The translations under genes and the position numbers were made by a program. Below, one piece after another: positions 35,193 through 43,683 of a stretch of DNA of 64,000 bases (position 1 is its first letter; every line of letters begins with the position of its first letter). This DNA is from Echinicola marina (GTDB taxonomy: Bacteria > Bacteroidota > Bacteroidia > Cytophagales > Cyclobacteriaceae), in assembly GCF_020463795.1 (NCBI RefSeq), contig NZ_CP080025.1, forward strand, positions 5,081,501 through 5,145,500, given 5' to 3'. The notes below the pieces were generated by a model. The model was not told the DNA's origin. It did not search any database and saw only the letters and a list, made by a program, of their open reading frames with translations.

Positions 35193-36857
35193 TTAAATCA
35201 AAATTCTAACAGGATCTTCCAATAGTCCTTTCAAGGTTTTCAGGAATGCAGAACCTACCGCTCCATCCACAACCCTGTGATCACATGAAAGGGTCACCTT
35301 CATCACATTGCCTACCTGCATCTGACCGTTTTTAACCACTACGGTTTCCTTTATACCTCCTACTGCTAGGATACAAGCATCTGGTGGATTCACAATCGCC
35401 GTAAACTCTTCAATACCAAACATACCTAGATTTGAGATCGTGAAAGTATTTCCTTCCCAATCCTTAGGCTGCAATTCCTTATTTTTTGCTTTTCCACCCA
35501 AGGACTTAGCTTCTTGGGAAATTTGAGAAAGAGTCTTTCCATCAGCAAACCTGATCACTGGAACCAAAAGACCTTCTTCTACAGCTACAGCCATACCTAT
35601 ATGGACATGGTCATTGTACCTGATTTTATCTCCTAACCAGCTGGAATTCACTTTGGGGTGCTGACGAAGTGCAGCCGCAGTAGCTTTGATCACCATATCA
35701 TTGAAAGAAATTTTCACCGGAGCGATTTCATTCATACTCTTACGGGCTTCGATTGCCTTATCCATGTTGATTTCCATGGTTAAGTAGAAGTGAGGAGCAG
35801 AGAATTTACTTTCAGCCAAACGCTTGGCAATGGTCTTTCTCATTTGGGAAACCTTCTCCTCAGTATAAGATTCCTGACCAATTCCAACAGGTGCGGTGGC
35901 CGGTGCTGTTGTCTGTACTGCCTCTACAGAAGCTGGGTTGAAGTTCTCTACATCTCTCTTGATGATTCTTCCACCTTCTCCAGAACCAGAAATCAAGGAA
36001 ATCTGAATACCTTTTTCTTCGGCCATTTTCTTGGCCAAAGGAGATGCTTTTACTCTTCCATTATCGGTTGTATTACCAGCTGTGCTCGCTGCTGCTTTTG
36101 GAGCTTCTGCTTTGGCTACTGGCTTGGATGCTGCTTTTGGAGCTTCTTTCTTTTCTTCTTTTGCAGCAGGCTTTTCCTCAGCCGGCGCAGATTGTTGCGC
36201 ATGGGCCTTCAACAGTGTTTCGTAATCGGCACCTTTTTCTCCGATCACCGCAATCACGCCATCAATTTCTACACTATCACCTTCCTGAACACCAATATGC
36301 AACAAAACCCCGTCATCATAGGACTCTAGTTCCATGGTTGCCTTATCTGTCTCTACTTCGGCAAGTATATCACCAGACTTCACCTCATCTCCCTCTTTCT
36401 TCAACCAAGCAGCAATGGTTCCTTCCTGCATGGTATCACTCATTTTAGGCATGGTGATCAAGGTTGCGTTGATTCCCGAGGTATCTATTTCTTCACTTGC
36501 AGATGAAGCGGCTTCAGCAGCTGGCTCCTCTTTAGTTTCTTCAGTTTCTTCTTTAGCTGATTCCGAAGCAGCTGTTCCTCCTCCTTCTATGTCCTTCAAA
36601 AGATTGTCGATATTTTCTCCTTTTTCCCCGATAATGGCAATCACGCCATTTACAGGCACTGCATCTTTTTCTTCAACACCAATATGCAACAAAACTCCCT
36701 CGTCATAAGACTCTAGTTCCATCGTCGCTTTATCAGTTTCTACTTCAGCGAGAATATCTCCAGCTTTTACTTCGTCTCCTACTTTTTTTAACCAAGCAGC
36801 GATCACACCTTCTTCCATGGTGTCGCTCATTTTGGGCATTCTTATTACTTCGGCCAT
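35193..36857 (-). CDS. pdhC: Pyruvate dehydrogenase complex E2 (dihydrolipoamide acetyltransferase)
   Basis: Carries acetyl groups from E1 to CoA in the pyruvate dehydrogenase core. The 554 residues have two near-identical lipoyl domains (1-80 and 132-211) with lipoyl lysines K43 and K172 in ETDKATMELESYD, alanine/proline-rich linkers, a peripheral subunit-binding domain (about 267-303, VKASPLAKKMAEEKGI) and the catalytic trimer domain (about 335-554) with DHRVVDG at 526-532 (H527, D531). E1 and E3 genes are not adjacent. The two-lipoyl architecture and sequence fit the pyruvate rather than oxoglutarate enzyme. A consensus-type promoter lies 36 bases upstream. Confidence 0.94.
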   Translation of the reverse strand: MAEVIRMPKMSDTMEEGVIAAWLKKVGDEVKAGDILAEVETDKATMELESYDEGVLLHIGVEEKDAVPVNGVIAIIGEKGENIDNLLKDIEGGGTAASESAKEETEETKEEPAAEAASSASEEIDTSGINATLITMPKMSDTMQEGTIAAWLKKEGDEVKSGDILAEVETDKATMELESYDDGVLLHIGVQEGDSVEIDGVIAVIGEKGADYETLLKAHAQQSAPAEEKPAAKEEKKEAPKAASKPVAKAEAPKAAASTAGNTTDNGRVKASPLAKKMAEEKGIQISLISGSGEGGRIIKRDVENFNPASVEAVQTTAPATAPVGIGQESYTEEKVSQMRKTIAKRLAESKFSAPHFYLTMEINMDKAIEARKSMNEIAPVKISFNDMVIKATAAALRQHPKVNSSWLGDKIRYNDHVHIGMAVAVEEGLLVPVIRFADGKTLSQISQEAKSLGGKAKNKELQPKDWEGNTFTISNLGMFGIEEFTAIVNPPDACILAVGGIKETVVVKNGQMQVGNVMKVTLSCDHRVVDGAVGSAFLKTLKGLLEDPVRILI

Positions 36858-36892
36858 AAGTTATCTATATCGAATTCAATTTTTCAGCAAGT

Positions 36893-36924
36893 CAAAAATA
36901 GTTCTTAAAATATCTTTATTCAAA
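36893..36924 (-). promoter_or_regulatory. Bacteroidota-type promoter of the E2 gene
   Basis: On the minus strand: TTTG (36924-36921), 20 bases, TATTTTTG (36900-36893). The -7 box matches TAnnTTTG exactly and lies 36 bases before the ATG at 36857. Confidence 0.6.
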
Positions 36925-36981
36925 TTTAATAATAGTAATTTCAATATCAGAAAGAATGAAAACGATTCCCCTGATTCAAAA

Positions 36982-37941
36982 ATGCCATTAATAAAAAACA
37001 CAAGTTACAGCGGACCGACAATTTTATTTAACGGCCATTTACAAACCATCATCCCCGGACTTTTCAGAAAACCCCTGACATTACCCTTTGAAAGACAAAG
37101 AATTACCACCAAAGACAATGATTTTTTGGATTTGGATTTTTTAAAAAACGGCGCTCATAAAATGGTAATAATTACGCATGGATTAGAGGGGGATAGCAGA
37201 AGACCATATATGTGCGGTATGGCCAAACATTTTTTCCAACAGGGCTATGATGTCCTCACCTGGAATTTTAGGGGATGTAGTGGTGAATTGAATAAAAAAC
37301 CATTTTTCTATCACTCTGGCGCTACTTATGATTTGGATGAAGTAATCCAATATGTAGAACAAGATTATCAGGAAATCTACCTTATTGGCTTTAGCCTTGG
37401 TGGAAACCTTACCTTAAAATACCTAGGAGAGCCCATACAAAGGGCTAAAAAAATCAAAAGAGCAGTGGCCATTTCTGTACCCTTGCACCTCAAAAGCAGC
37501 TGCATAAAGATTTCCACAGGTGAAAACATCGTCTATTCCAATAGATTTCTAAAGACCTTAAAACAAAAAATAAGGCTGAAATCAAAGCTGTTTCCTGAAA
37601 ACATTGACATCTCCCAATTAGACAATATCAAAACACTACATGAATTTGACGATAAGTTCACTGGTCCCATGCATGGCTTCAATAATGCCAATCACTACTA
37701 TGACAAATGCTCTTCCCTCTATTTTTTGGAAGGCATCCAAATACCAACCCTTCTATTGAATGCCCAAAATGATCCCTTCTTAAGTCCTGAATGTTTCCCC
37801 TTTGAATTGGGGCATTCCTTGGACAAAATCTTCATGGAATTCCCTGAAATTGGGGGACATGTAGGCTTCAGCCCTAGAAAAAGAAAAGAAATATACTGGT
37901 CCGAAAAAAGAGCGTTTGAATTTATCGATTCAGATGATTAA
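36982..37941 (+). CDS. YheT-family alpha/beta hydrolase
   Basis: A 319-residue soluble hydrolase of the YheT/ABHD1-3 group, whose substrates are mostly unknown (esters or lipids). The nucleophile elbow GFSLGGN is near 145-151, ITHGLEGDSRRPYMCGMA near 65-82 forms the oxyanion region, and the histidine in IGGHVGFSPRK near 291-301 closes the triad. I start at the ATG at 36982; longer versions would run into the divergent E2 gene promoter and coding region and have no family-like residues. N-terminal SYSGPTILFNGHLQTIIPGL is the family opening. It lies 26 bases ahead of the SRAP gene, so they may be co-transcribed. Confidence 0.88.
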   Translation: MPLIKNTSYSGPTILFNGHLQTIIPGLFRKPLTLPFERQRITTKDNDFLDLDFLKNGAHKMVIITHGLEGDSRRPYMCGMAKHFFQQGYDVLTWNFRGCSGELNKKPFFYHSGATYDLDEVIQYVEQDYQEIYLIGFSLGGNLTLKYLGEPIQRAKKIKRAVAISVPLHLKSSCIKISTGENIVYSNRFLKTLKQKIRLKSKLFPENIDISQLDNIKTLHEFDDKFTGPMHGFNNANHYYDKCSSLYFLEGIQIPTLLLNAQNDPFLSPECFPFELGHSLDKIFMEFPEIGGHVGFSPRKRKEIYWSEKRAFEFIDSDD

Positions 37942-37967
37942 TTTACAACAATATATGGACTAAAATT

Positions 37968-38666
37968 ATGTGCGAAAGATATTCCCTAGGCAAGACTCAA
38001 CAGGATCTTGAATCGCGATTTGGAGCAGAACTATTGGATGACTTCCATCCCAGATATAATATTGCACCAACGCAACTTCTCCCTGTCATTACATCTGATA
38101 GCCCAAAAGGCTTTTCTCACTTTTATTGGGGAGTCACACCTGATTTTTCAAAAAACAAACCAGTTTCCCTCAAATTCATCAATGCAGCCGCTGAAACAGC
38201 CCCCAACAAAGCTTCCACAAAATCAGCTTTTCAAAAAAGACGCTGTATCATTCCTGCCGACGGATATTATGCATGGAAAAAAATAGGCAAAAAAACTAAA
38301 ATCCCCCACCGTTTTACCCTAGAGGACAACGCTTTGTTTTCCTTTGCGGGCATTTGGGAAGAATTTGAAAATGAAAAAGGAGACACCAATCACACCTTCC
38401 TTATATTAACTGTCCCTGCCAACAAAATCAATCGGGAATTTGCAGATCGAATGCCGGCAATATTGAACAAGGAGCAAGAGAAAATTTGGCTAGACAAATA
38501 TAGCTCATTGGATCAACTTAGCGAATTATTGGCGCCCTACCCTACCGAACAAATGCTATCCTACCCTGTATCTCCTGCAGTAAACCAAATAAACCTTGAT
38601 GCTGAATACCTTATCAAAAGGACCAGCCCAATGGACCAGTTTGGCAATTACACCCTGTTTGGATAA
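37968..38666 (+). CDS. SRAP (HMCES/YedK) abasic-site protein with catalytic Glu replaced
   Basis: SOS-response-associated peptidase-like protein that crosslinks its N-terminal cysteine to abasic sites in single-stranded DNA and so shields them. 232 residues. Cys2 is directly after the initiator Met (MCERYSLG), and N72 in INAAAET and H142 in NHTFLILT match the YedK residues N75 and H160. The third conserved residue, the glutamate of GFYEWKK, is alanine here (A102, codon GCA at 38271-38273, GYYAWKK). The Glu takes part in crosslink chemistry and its reversal, so behaviour may differ. It follows the hydrolase gene by 26 bases. No lexA or SOS box was recognised. Confidence 0.9.
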   Translation: MCERYSLGKTQQDLESRFGAELLDDFHPRYNIAPTQLLPVITSDSPKGFSHFYWGVTPDFSKNKPVSLKFINAAAETAPNKASTKSAFQKRRCIIPADGYYAWKKIGKKTKIPHRFTLEDNALFSFAGIWEEFENEKGDTNHTFLILTVPANKINREFADRMPAILNKEQEKIWLDKYSSLDQLSELLAPYPTEQMLSYPVSPAVNQINLDAEYLIKRTSPMDQFGNYTLFG

Positions 38667-38681
38667 ATCCTCTTTTCTCTT

Positions 38682-38711
38682 TTGAACAAGGTTCATCCTG
38701 TGTATTTTTGT
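38682..38711 (+). promoter_or_regulatory. Bacteroidota-type promoter upstream of fabH
   Basis: TTTG at 38682-38685, 18 bases, TATTTTTG at 38704-38711, an exact fit to TAnnTTTG. It lies 85 bases before the fabH ATG and after the SRAP stop codon. Confidence 0.6.
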
Positions 38712-38796
38712 TCAAAGACAGCAAATTCGCAACCCTTTGCCCCTTATATCAGTTTGTTTTGATGGGTGAATGGACCTACCATAAATTGAACTTTAA

Positions 38797-39795
38797 ATGA
38801 AAAAATCCAGAATAGCAGGTGTCGGACATTATGTTCCTGACAACATCATTACCAATGACGATCTCACCAAAATCATGGACACCAGTGATGAATGGATTGT
38901 CGAAAGAACAGGTATAAAGCAAAGAAGATGGTTCACTCCAGGAAAGGACACAGTGGCCAACATGTCGGCCAAAGCCTCCAAAATGGCAGTTGAAAGAGCT
39001 GGGATAGACATGAAAGAAATTGATTTTATCATCTTTGCTACCAGTACTCCAGACTATTTTGCCCCGGGAAATGGTGTTTTGGTCCAAAGAGAACTAGGAC
39101 TCCAAGGTATCGGCGCACTTGATATTCGAAATGCCTGCTCGGGCTTCCTTTATGGCTTATCTGTAGCTGACCAATTCATCAAAACTGGCATGTACAAAAA
39201 CATCTTGCTCATAGGCGCAGAGATCCAATCAAGTGCTTTGGACAAAAGTACGGCGGGTAGATCTAATGCTGTCATTTTTGCAGATGGAGCAGGTGCGGCA
39301 GTGATACAAGTCACTGATCTAGAAAACTCAGGCATTTTATCAACTCATCTACATGCTGATGGAGATTATGCTGAAGAACTTTACCTTAAAGACCCTGGTA
39401 GCAGTAGAGAAGTAAGACTCTCTCCCGAGATCATTAATGAACCGAGTTTTCGCATGCAAATGAACGGCAACGTGGTATTCAAACATGCCATTGTTCGGTT
39501 CCAGGAAGTCATTAACGAAGCCTTGGCAACAAACGGAAAAACAAAAGATGATCTTGATTTGCTCGTACCCCATCAGGCCAACTTAAGGATCAGCCAGTAT
39601 ATACAGCAAAAATTCCAACTGCCCGACGAAAAGGTATTCAACAATATCATGCACTATGGAAATACGACCGCAGCCACTATCCCCATCGCTTTGAGTGAAG
39701 CCTGGGAGCAAGGTAAGATCCAAGAAGGAGACCTTATTTGCCTAGCTGCTTTTGGAAGTGGTTTTTCCTGGGCTTCAGCACTGTTAAATTGGTAA
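38797..39795 (+). CDS. fabH: Beta-ketoacyl-ACP synthase III
   Basis: Condenses an acyl-CoA with malonyl-ACP to start fatty acid synthesis. The 332 residues have the full triad: C114 in RNACSGFLYG, H259 in VPHQANLRI and N289 in HYGNTTAATIP. N-terminal GVGHYVPDNIITNDDL and DEWIVERTGI are typical. Compared with E. coli FabH (about 317 residues) it has a short insertion around 190-215, seen in other Bacteroidota copies. No other fab genes or plsX neighbour it, so it may be a second copy working on a special starter unit or an alkyl quinolone-type pathway; that cannot be decided. It precedes an orphan gene by 6 bases. Confidence 0.9.
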   Translation: MKKSRIAGVGHYVPDNIITNDDLTKIMDTSDEWIVERTGIKQRRWFTPGKDTVANMSAKASKMAVERAGIDMKEIDFIIFATSTPDYFAPGNGVLVQRELGLQGIGALDIRNACSGFLYGLSVADQFIKTGMYKNILLIGAEIQSSALDKSTAGRSNAVIFADGAGAAVIQVTDLENSGILSTHLHADGDYAEELYLKDPGSSREVRLSPEIINEPSFRMQMNGNVVFKHAIVRFQEVINEALATNGKTKDDLDLLVPHQANLRISQYIQQKFQLPDEKVFNNIMHYGNTTAATIPIALSEAWEQGKIQEGDLICLAAFGSGFSWASALLNW

Positions 39796-39801
39796 TCACT
39801 C

Positions 39802-40368
39802 ATGGAGAAAATCAATATTGAACTATTAGAAAACAAATCCCTTCAAACCCAAATTCATCAACTAAAAGAGCAATTCATTGGATTATTCGCCTCTATGGCC
39901 AATCAAATTCCAGACGCTGCACTCACTGCATTGCATCCCGCACACAAAGGAAAAAAAATCAGTAAAGGCAACGAACTCCAACATTGCCCATATCAAGTGT
40001 TGGATATTGTGAGAGATTTTGACAAAAAAAATGGCTTCAATATCAGATTCCTCAATTGGTGGGGGCATGGCCTGTACATCATTATTTACCATGGGGCCGC
40101 ACACACACCTTGTGCAGATGAATACCATAATTATTTGTCCAAAGGTTTCGCACTAAGCCTCACTGGCTCTCCATGGGATTATAAAGGTATGATCATTCAC
40201 AAAATGTACAGTACTGATATCCCGTTCGAACAAATACCAACTCATATTGATAAATTGAAGCACCTGCAATTCATAAAAAGAATCAATTATAATATTGGTG
40301 TCAAGGACTTAGAAAAATCATTGATGGAAGAATGGCGTACAATAAAGAAGTTTAAGGGCTTTGAATGA
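39802..40368 (+). CDS. Conserved-looking orphan, function unknown
   Basis: A 188-residue soluble protein I do not recognise. The N-terminal 30 residues are a predicted amphipathic helix (ELLENKSLQTQIHQLKEQF). The core contains aromatic and histidine-rich stretches: LNWWGHGLYIIIYHGAAHTP (about 84-103) and DEYHNYLSKGFALSLTG. One cysteine follows at about 104. There is no signal peptide or membrane helix. It starts 6 bases after fabH, so the two are probably translated from one message. The ATG has only a weak upstream purine run. Coding composition is like its neighbours, so it is likely a real gene. Confidence 0.72.
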   Translation: MEKINIELLENKSLQTQIHQLKEQFIGLFASMANQIPDAALTALHPAHKGKKISKGNELQHCPYQVLDIVRDFDKKNGFNIRFLNWWGHGLYIIIYHGAAHTPCADEYHNYLSKGFALSLTGSPWDYKGMIIHKMYSTDIPFEQIPTHIDKLKHLQFIKRINYNIGVKDLEKSLMEEWRTIKKFKGFE

Positions 40369-40458
40369 TTTTTCTAAGAATTAATGATAATTTAGAAAAA
40401 GAATAGCGTTAAAAATTTGATCTACTCGCAAATAACTGAAAGAAATCAAGGAGAACCC

Positions 40459-42045
40459 ATGAAGTACCTAATTGCAGTGTTTTTTATTTTCACCTTTGCC
40501 CTTAATACTTTTGGCCAAGGTCAAACCGTCAGAATTTTCAATGCCGATTCAAGTGTGGTAGCCACAGGTGTGCTGCTCAACGGAAAAATGAATGGTCTTT
40601 GGAAACTAAAAAATCCTGAAACGGAGCAAGTACTAGAAGAAGGATATCTTACAGAGGGAAAAAAAGACGGAATTTGGACGACCTATCATTCGAATGGAAA
40701 ACGTCATATAATGGCCGAATACAAGGACAATAAACTCAATGGAAACTTTAGTAGATATGACGAACATGGCTTTCTGATAGTTGAGGCCATCTATAAAGAC
40801 AGTGTCGCTATAGGTGATTATAAAGAATACTATGGCAGGAATGTATACCTCTCTGAAAACAAAAGTGGTAAGACCATCAAAAGGGAGGGCACTTTCAAAG
40901 ATGGAAAACGACATGGTGAATGGCTTTCATATTATGAAAATGGGCAATTAGCCATAAAAAACAGCTATAAGGGTGGAACCCTAAATGGCCCCTACTTAGA
41001 ATATTCAAGAGGAGGCCAGTTACTTATTGAAGTACAGTATGTAGATGGAGAGCCCCATGGAACTTTCAAAAGATATTCATTCAACAACCTTATCGAACAA
41101 ACCGGTGAATATAACCATGGCAATAAAGTGGGTAAATGGATCAGTTATTTCCCCGATACTAAAGTGATCGCTGAAGAGCAGGAATACGACAGTAGTGGAA
41201 ATAAAACAGGCACTTGGAGGTATTATTATGAAAACAAACGAATCGCCCGTGTTGAACACTACGAAAACAATATTGCTGTCGGAACATGGGAAGAATACTT
41301 CCCTAACAAGAATCTATCTAAAAGAAAAACCTATGAACTGGGTGTTCCCGTTGGAGAATATATAGAAAACCATTCAGATGGCACTGCCTCTGTAAGGGGA
41401 CAATATAAAGGAGGGGTGAAGTCTGGTCTATGGAAAAGTTTTTATTCTGACGGACAGCTTTATAGTATAGGAGAGTACAAAACTGGTGTCAAATCAGGTC
41501 TCTGGAAATACTTCAACAAGATAGGGATCCTTATTGCAGAAGGAGAATACCAATTGGGATCGGAACATGGGCAATGGTTCTATTATTATGATGGAGGCCA
41601 ACTTAAATCAGTGGGAAGTTATTTTTATGGATTTGAGGATGGCAAATGGGGCCTTTTCTATGACAATAAAAATCTCACGCAAGAAGAGAGTTGGAGCAAT
41701 GGCCGCTTAATGGATATCAGCGAATATTATTCCTATGATGGTACCAAGACCTTGGATAAAGGAACATTAAAAGAGGGGAATGGAAGCCGTATCACCTACT
41801 ACACAGACGGAACCAAAGAATCTGAAGGAAATTACAAGGAAGGGAAGCCTCAGGGCAAATGGATATATTATCACAATAATGGCAAAATCGCCTCTGCCGG
41901 ACTGATGGTGGACGGTAAAAAAGAGGGCCGTTGGAATTATTATTCCCGCACTGGAAAACTTGCAGAAATCATTACTTTCAAAGATGATGAGGTAGTTCCC
42001 GAAACTCTCCCGGAACCAGAATTACCTTTTCAAATTTTCAACTAA
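40459..42045 (+). CDS. Secreted MORN-repeat protein (YwqK-like)
   Basis: A 528-residue exported protein. I use the ATG at 40459, preceded by AAGGAGA at 40448-40454, over an upstream TTG; it gives a signal peptide (MKYLIAVFFIFTFALNTFGQ). The mature part is built of about twenty MORN-like units with the pattern GxWxxYYxNGQLxxxGxYKxGxxxG, for example KSGLWKYFNK and KPQGKWIYYHNNGK. Such proteins are sometimes named YwqK antitoxins, but no toxin is nearby, and the size and signal suggest a cell-surface or periplasmic repeat protein. Function is unknown. A terminator follows. Confidence 0.85.
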   Translation: MKYLIAVFFIFTFALNTFGQGQTVRIFNADSSVVATGVLLNGKMNGLWKLKNPETEQVLEEGYLTEGKKDGIWTTYHSNGKRHIMAEYKDNKLNGNFSRYDEHGFLIVEAIYKDSVAIGDYKEYYGRNVYLSENKSGKTIKREGTFKDGKRHGEWLSYYENGQLAIKNSYKGGTLNGPYLEYSRGGQLLIEVQYVDGEPHGTFKRYSFNNLIEQTGEYNHGNKVGKWISYFPDTKVIAEEQEYDSSGNKTGTWRYYYENKRIARVEHYENNIAVGTWEEYFPNKNLSKRKTYELGVPVGEYIENHSDGTASVRGQYKGGVKSGLWKSFYSDGQLYSIGEYKTGVKSGLWKYFNKIGILIAEGEYQLGSEHGQWFYYYDGGQLKSVGSYFYGFEDGKWGLFYDNKNLTQEESWSNGRLMDISEYYSYDGTKTLDKGTLKEGNGSRITYYTDGTKESEGNYKEGKPQGKWIYYHNNGKIASAGLMVDGKKEGRWNYYSRTGKLAEIITFKDDEVVPETLPEPELPFQIFN

Positions 42046-42059
42046 AAACTTTAAGCCTT

Positions 42060-42095
42060 GGCACCTTTCTCTGTAAAGGTGCCATTTCTTTTTTA
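42060..42095 (+). terminator. Terminator after the MORN-repeat gene
   Basis: GGCACCTTT (42060-42068) pairs perfectly with AAAGGTGCC (42075-42083) across a 6-base loop, followed by ATTTCTTTTTTA. Confidence 0.85.
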
Positions 42096-42376
42096 TAGTC
42101 CGCAATCAATTTCACAGATTTAAAGTAAAAAGCATCATTTCGATACTTAATTTGCCAATTCGCTAAAAAATTAAGGGCATTTGGACGAGAATCACCATAA
42201 ATCTTTCATTTCACAAGCTCTTTTAAGCTATATATTTTAAAATCGCCCATTTAGCAGCACCGCTTAGAATCGATATTTTAATGAAAATAGTTTATTCTTT
42301 TTTAATTTTTTTATAAAAGTATTTTTTATATTGAGCTATATTTTGTTAATTTGAGTACCCTAATAAATAAAACAAG
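42096..42376. other. Intergenic region before the ROK repressor gene
   Basis: With the preceding terminator this gap is about 330 bases. It is very AT-rich, above all in its last 90 bases, and holds no reading frame I can support. Candidate -7 boxes ATATTTTG and TTAATTTG lie within 30 bases of the ATG, but neither matches TAnnTTTG exactly and no clear -33 box is seen. An operator for the ROK repressor would be expected here; I see no convincing palindrome. Confidence 0.4.
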
Positions 42377-43615
42377 ATGAATCTAATAAATCCAAAAAAG
42401 AGCTTAGATGAAAAGGAGGGCGTAGTTGAAATAAAAAACTACCTCAACAAGATAAAAATCATCAAGAACCTCTACACCAACGGAAGTAACACGGCCAGTG
42501 AAATCTGCAATGAAGTAGGTATCAGTTTACCTACTGTCAACTCACTACTTACTGACCTTATCCAAAGCGGAAAACTGGTCAAACAAGGCAGAGCAGAATC
42601 TCAAGGAGGAAGAAAACCAGACTTATACAGATTGGCCTCTGATTCCTTTTATGTTTTATCAGTAGACATCAGCAAGTTTACTGTCCGAGCAGCCATTTAT
42701 GACAGTTCTAATACCGCAGTAACCGAAACAGGCACTTTCAAAGTCACCTTGAACAATGACAAGTCCACCTTTGAAAGAATAGCTGATTTCATGGCTACAT
42801 ATATGGAGGAATCCGGAATTCCTAATGATAAGATCATAGCGATAGGAATATCCATGCCAGGATTGGTGGATTCTTTAAGCGGAATCAACCATACTTACCT
42901 CAAATTCGGCAAGAAAACCTTGGTAGAAAACTTTGAAGCAAAATTCAATAAAAAAGTATTTATTGAAAATGATGCCAGGGCCATGACCTTAGCTGAATTT
43001 AAGTTTAGTCAAGGCCAAAAATACAATAATGTCTTGGGCATTTTTGTAGGCTGGGGCATTGGACTTGGAATTATCATTGATGGCAAACTCTACCGTGGTG
43101 GAGCAGGATTTGCTGGTGAATTTAGCCACTCTCCTATCTTTGAATCCAGGGATATCTCTTGTACTTGTGGTAAAAAAGGATGCTTGGAAGCTGTCGCTTC
43201 AGGCACAGCCATGGTAAGAATGGCAGAAGAAGCTATCCTTAAAGACAGTGACTCTATTCTCAGCCGTATGGCAAAAGAAAAAGGAGAAAGTATTGATCCT
43301 TCCCTAATTGTAGAAGCAGCTTTGGCTGGTGACCAAAGGGCCATCACTATACTCTCTGATGTAGGACTGGACTTGGGAAGAGGGATCTCCATACTGATAC
43401 AGCTATTGAACCCTGATCTCATCATAGTCGGAGGTTCTGTAGCAGAGGCCCAACAATACCTGATTACCCCTATCCAACAAGCCTTGAACATCTTCAGCAT
43501 GGCCAAATCCAGGGAAAAATCAGAATTGGCACTTTATAAACTAGGTAAAGAGGTTGGTCTACTTGGAGGAGTAGCAGTGGTCATAGAAAATATTTTCGAA
43601 GATATTATTAACTAA
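42377..43615 (+). CDS. ROK-family transcriptional repressor (NagC-like)
   Basis: A 412-residue regulator: a winged helix-turn-helix at about 28-85 (NGSNTASEICNEVGISLPTVNSLL) followed by a ROK sugar-binding domain. The ROK zinc site is complete: the histidine in GEFSHSP near 252 and the cysteines of CTCGKKGCLEA near 263-273. ENDARAMTLAE and GWGIGLGIII are the sugar/ATP region. It heads a cassette with a NagB/PIG-L fusion and a ROK kinase, so the likely ligand is an amino sugar such as GlcNAc or GlcN-6-phosphate, by analogy to NagC. It may regulate itself and the following genes. Confidence 0.9.
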   Translation: MNLINPKKSLDEKEGVVEIKNYLNKIKIIKNLYTNGSNTASEICNEVGISLPTVNSLLTDLIQSGKLVKQGRAESQGGRKPDLYRLASDSFYVLSVDISKFTVRAAIYDSSNTAVTETGTFKVTLNNDKSTFERIADFMATYMEESGIPNDKIIAIGISMPGLVDSLSGINHTYLKFGKKTLVENFEAKFNKKVFIENDARAMTLAEFKFSQGQKYNNVLGIFVGWGIGLGIIIDGKLYRGGAGFAGEFSHSPIFESRDISCTCGKKGCLEAVASGTAMVRMAEEAILKDSDSILSRMAKEKGESIDPSLIVEAALAGDQRAITILSDVGLDLGRGISILIQLLNPDLIIVGGSVAEAQQYLITPIQQALNIFSMAKSREKSELALYKLGKEVGLLGGVAVVIENIFEDIIN

Positions 43616-43683
43616 TCCACAGCATTAAATATCACATGCCGTGGCGATGAATACGAGAGCATTAACATAAAACAATTCTAAAT

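Noticed and set aside
36120-36200. Simple-sequence repeat in the E2 gene
   Set aside because: The alanine/proline/lysine-rich codons are the normal flexible linker of lipoyl-domain enzymes, not a separate repeat element.
36817-36981. The longer version of the YheT gene starting inside the E2 gene
   Set aside because: It would overlap the divergent E2 start and promoter, and the extra residues show no family similarity; ATG at 36982 fits better.
40459-42045. Toxin-antitoxin role for the MORN protein
   Set aside because: The YwqK antitoxin label comes from database naming; no toxin is adjacent and the product is secreted and very long.
42096-42376. A small gene or riboswitch before the ROK repressor
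   Set aside because: The region is AT-rich with stops in all frames and has no conserved riboswitch core that I can recognise.
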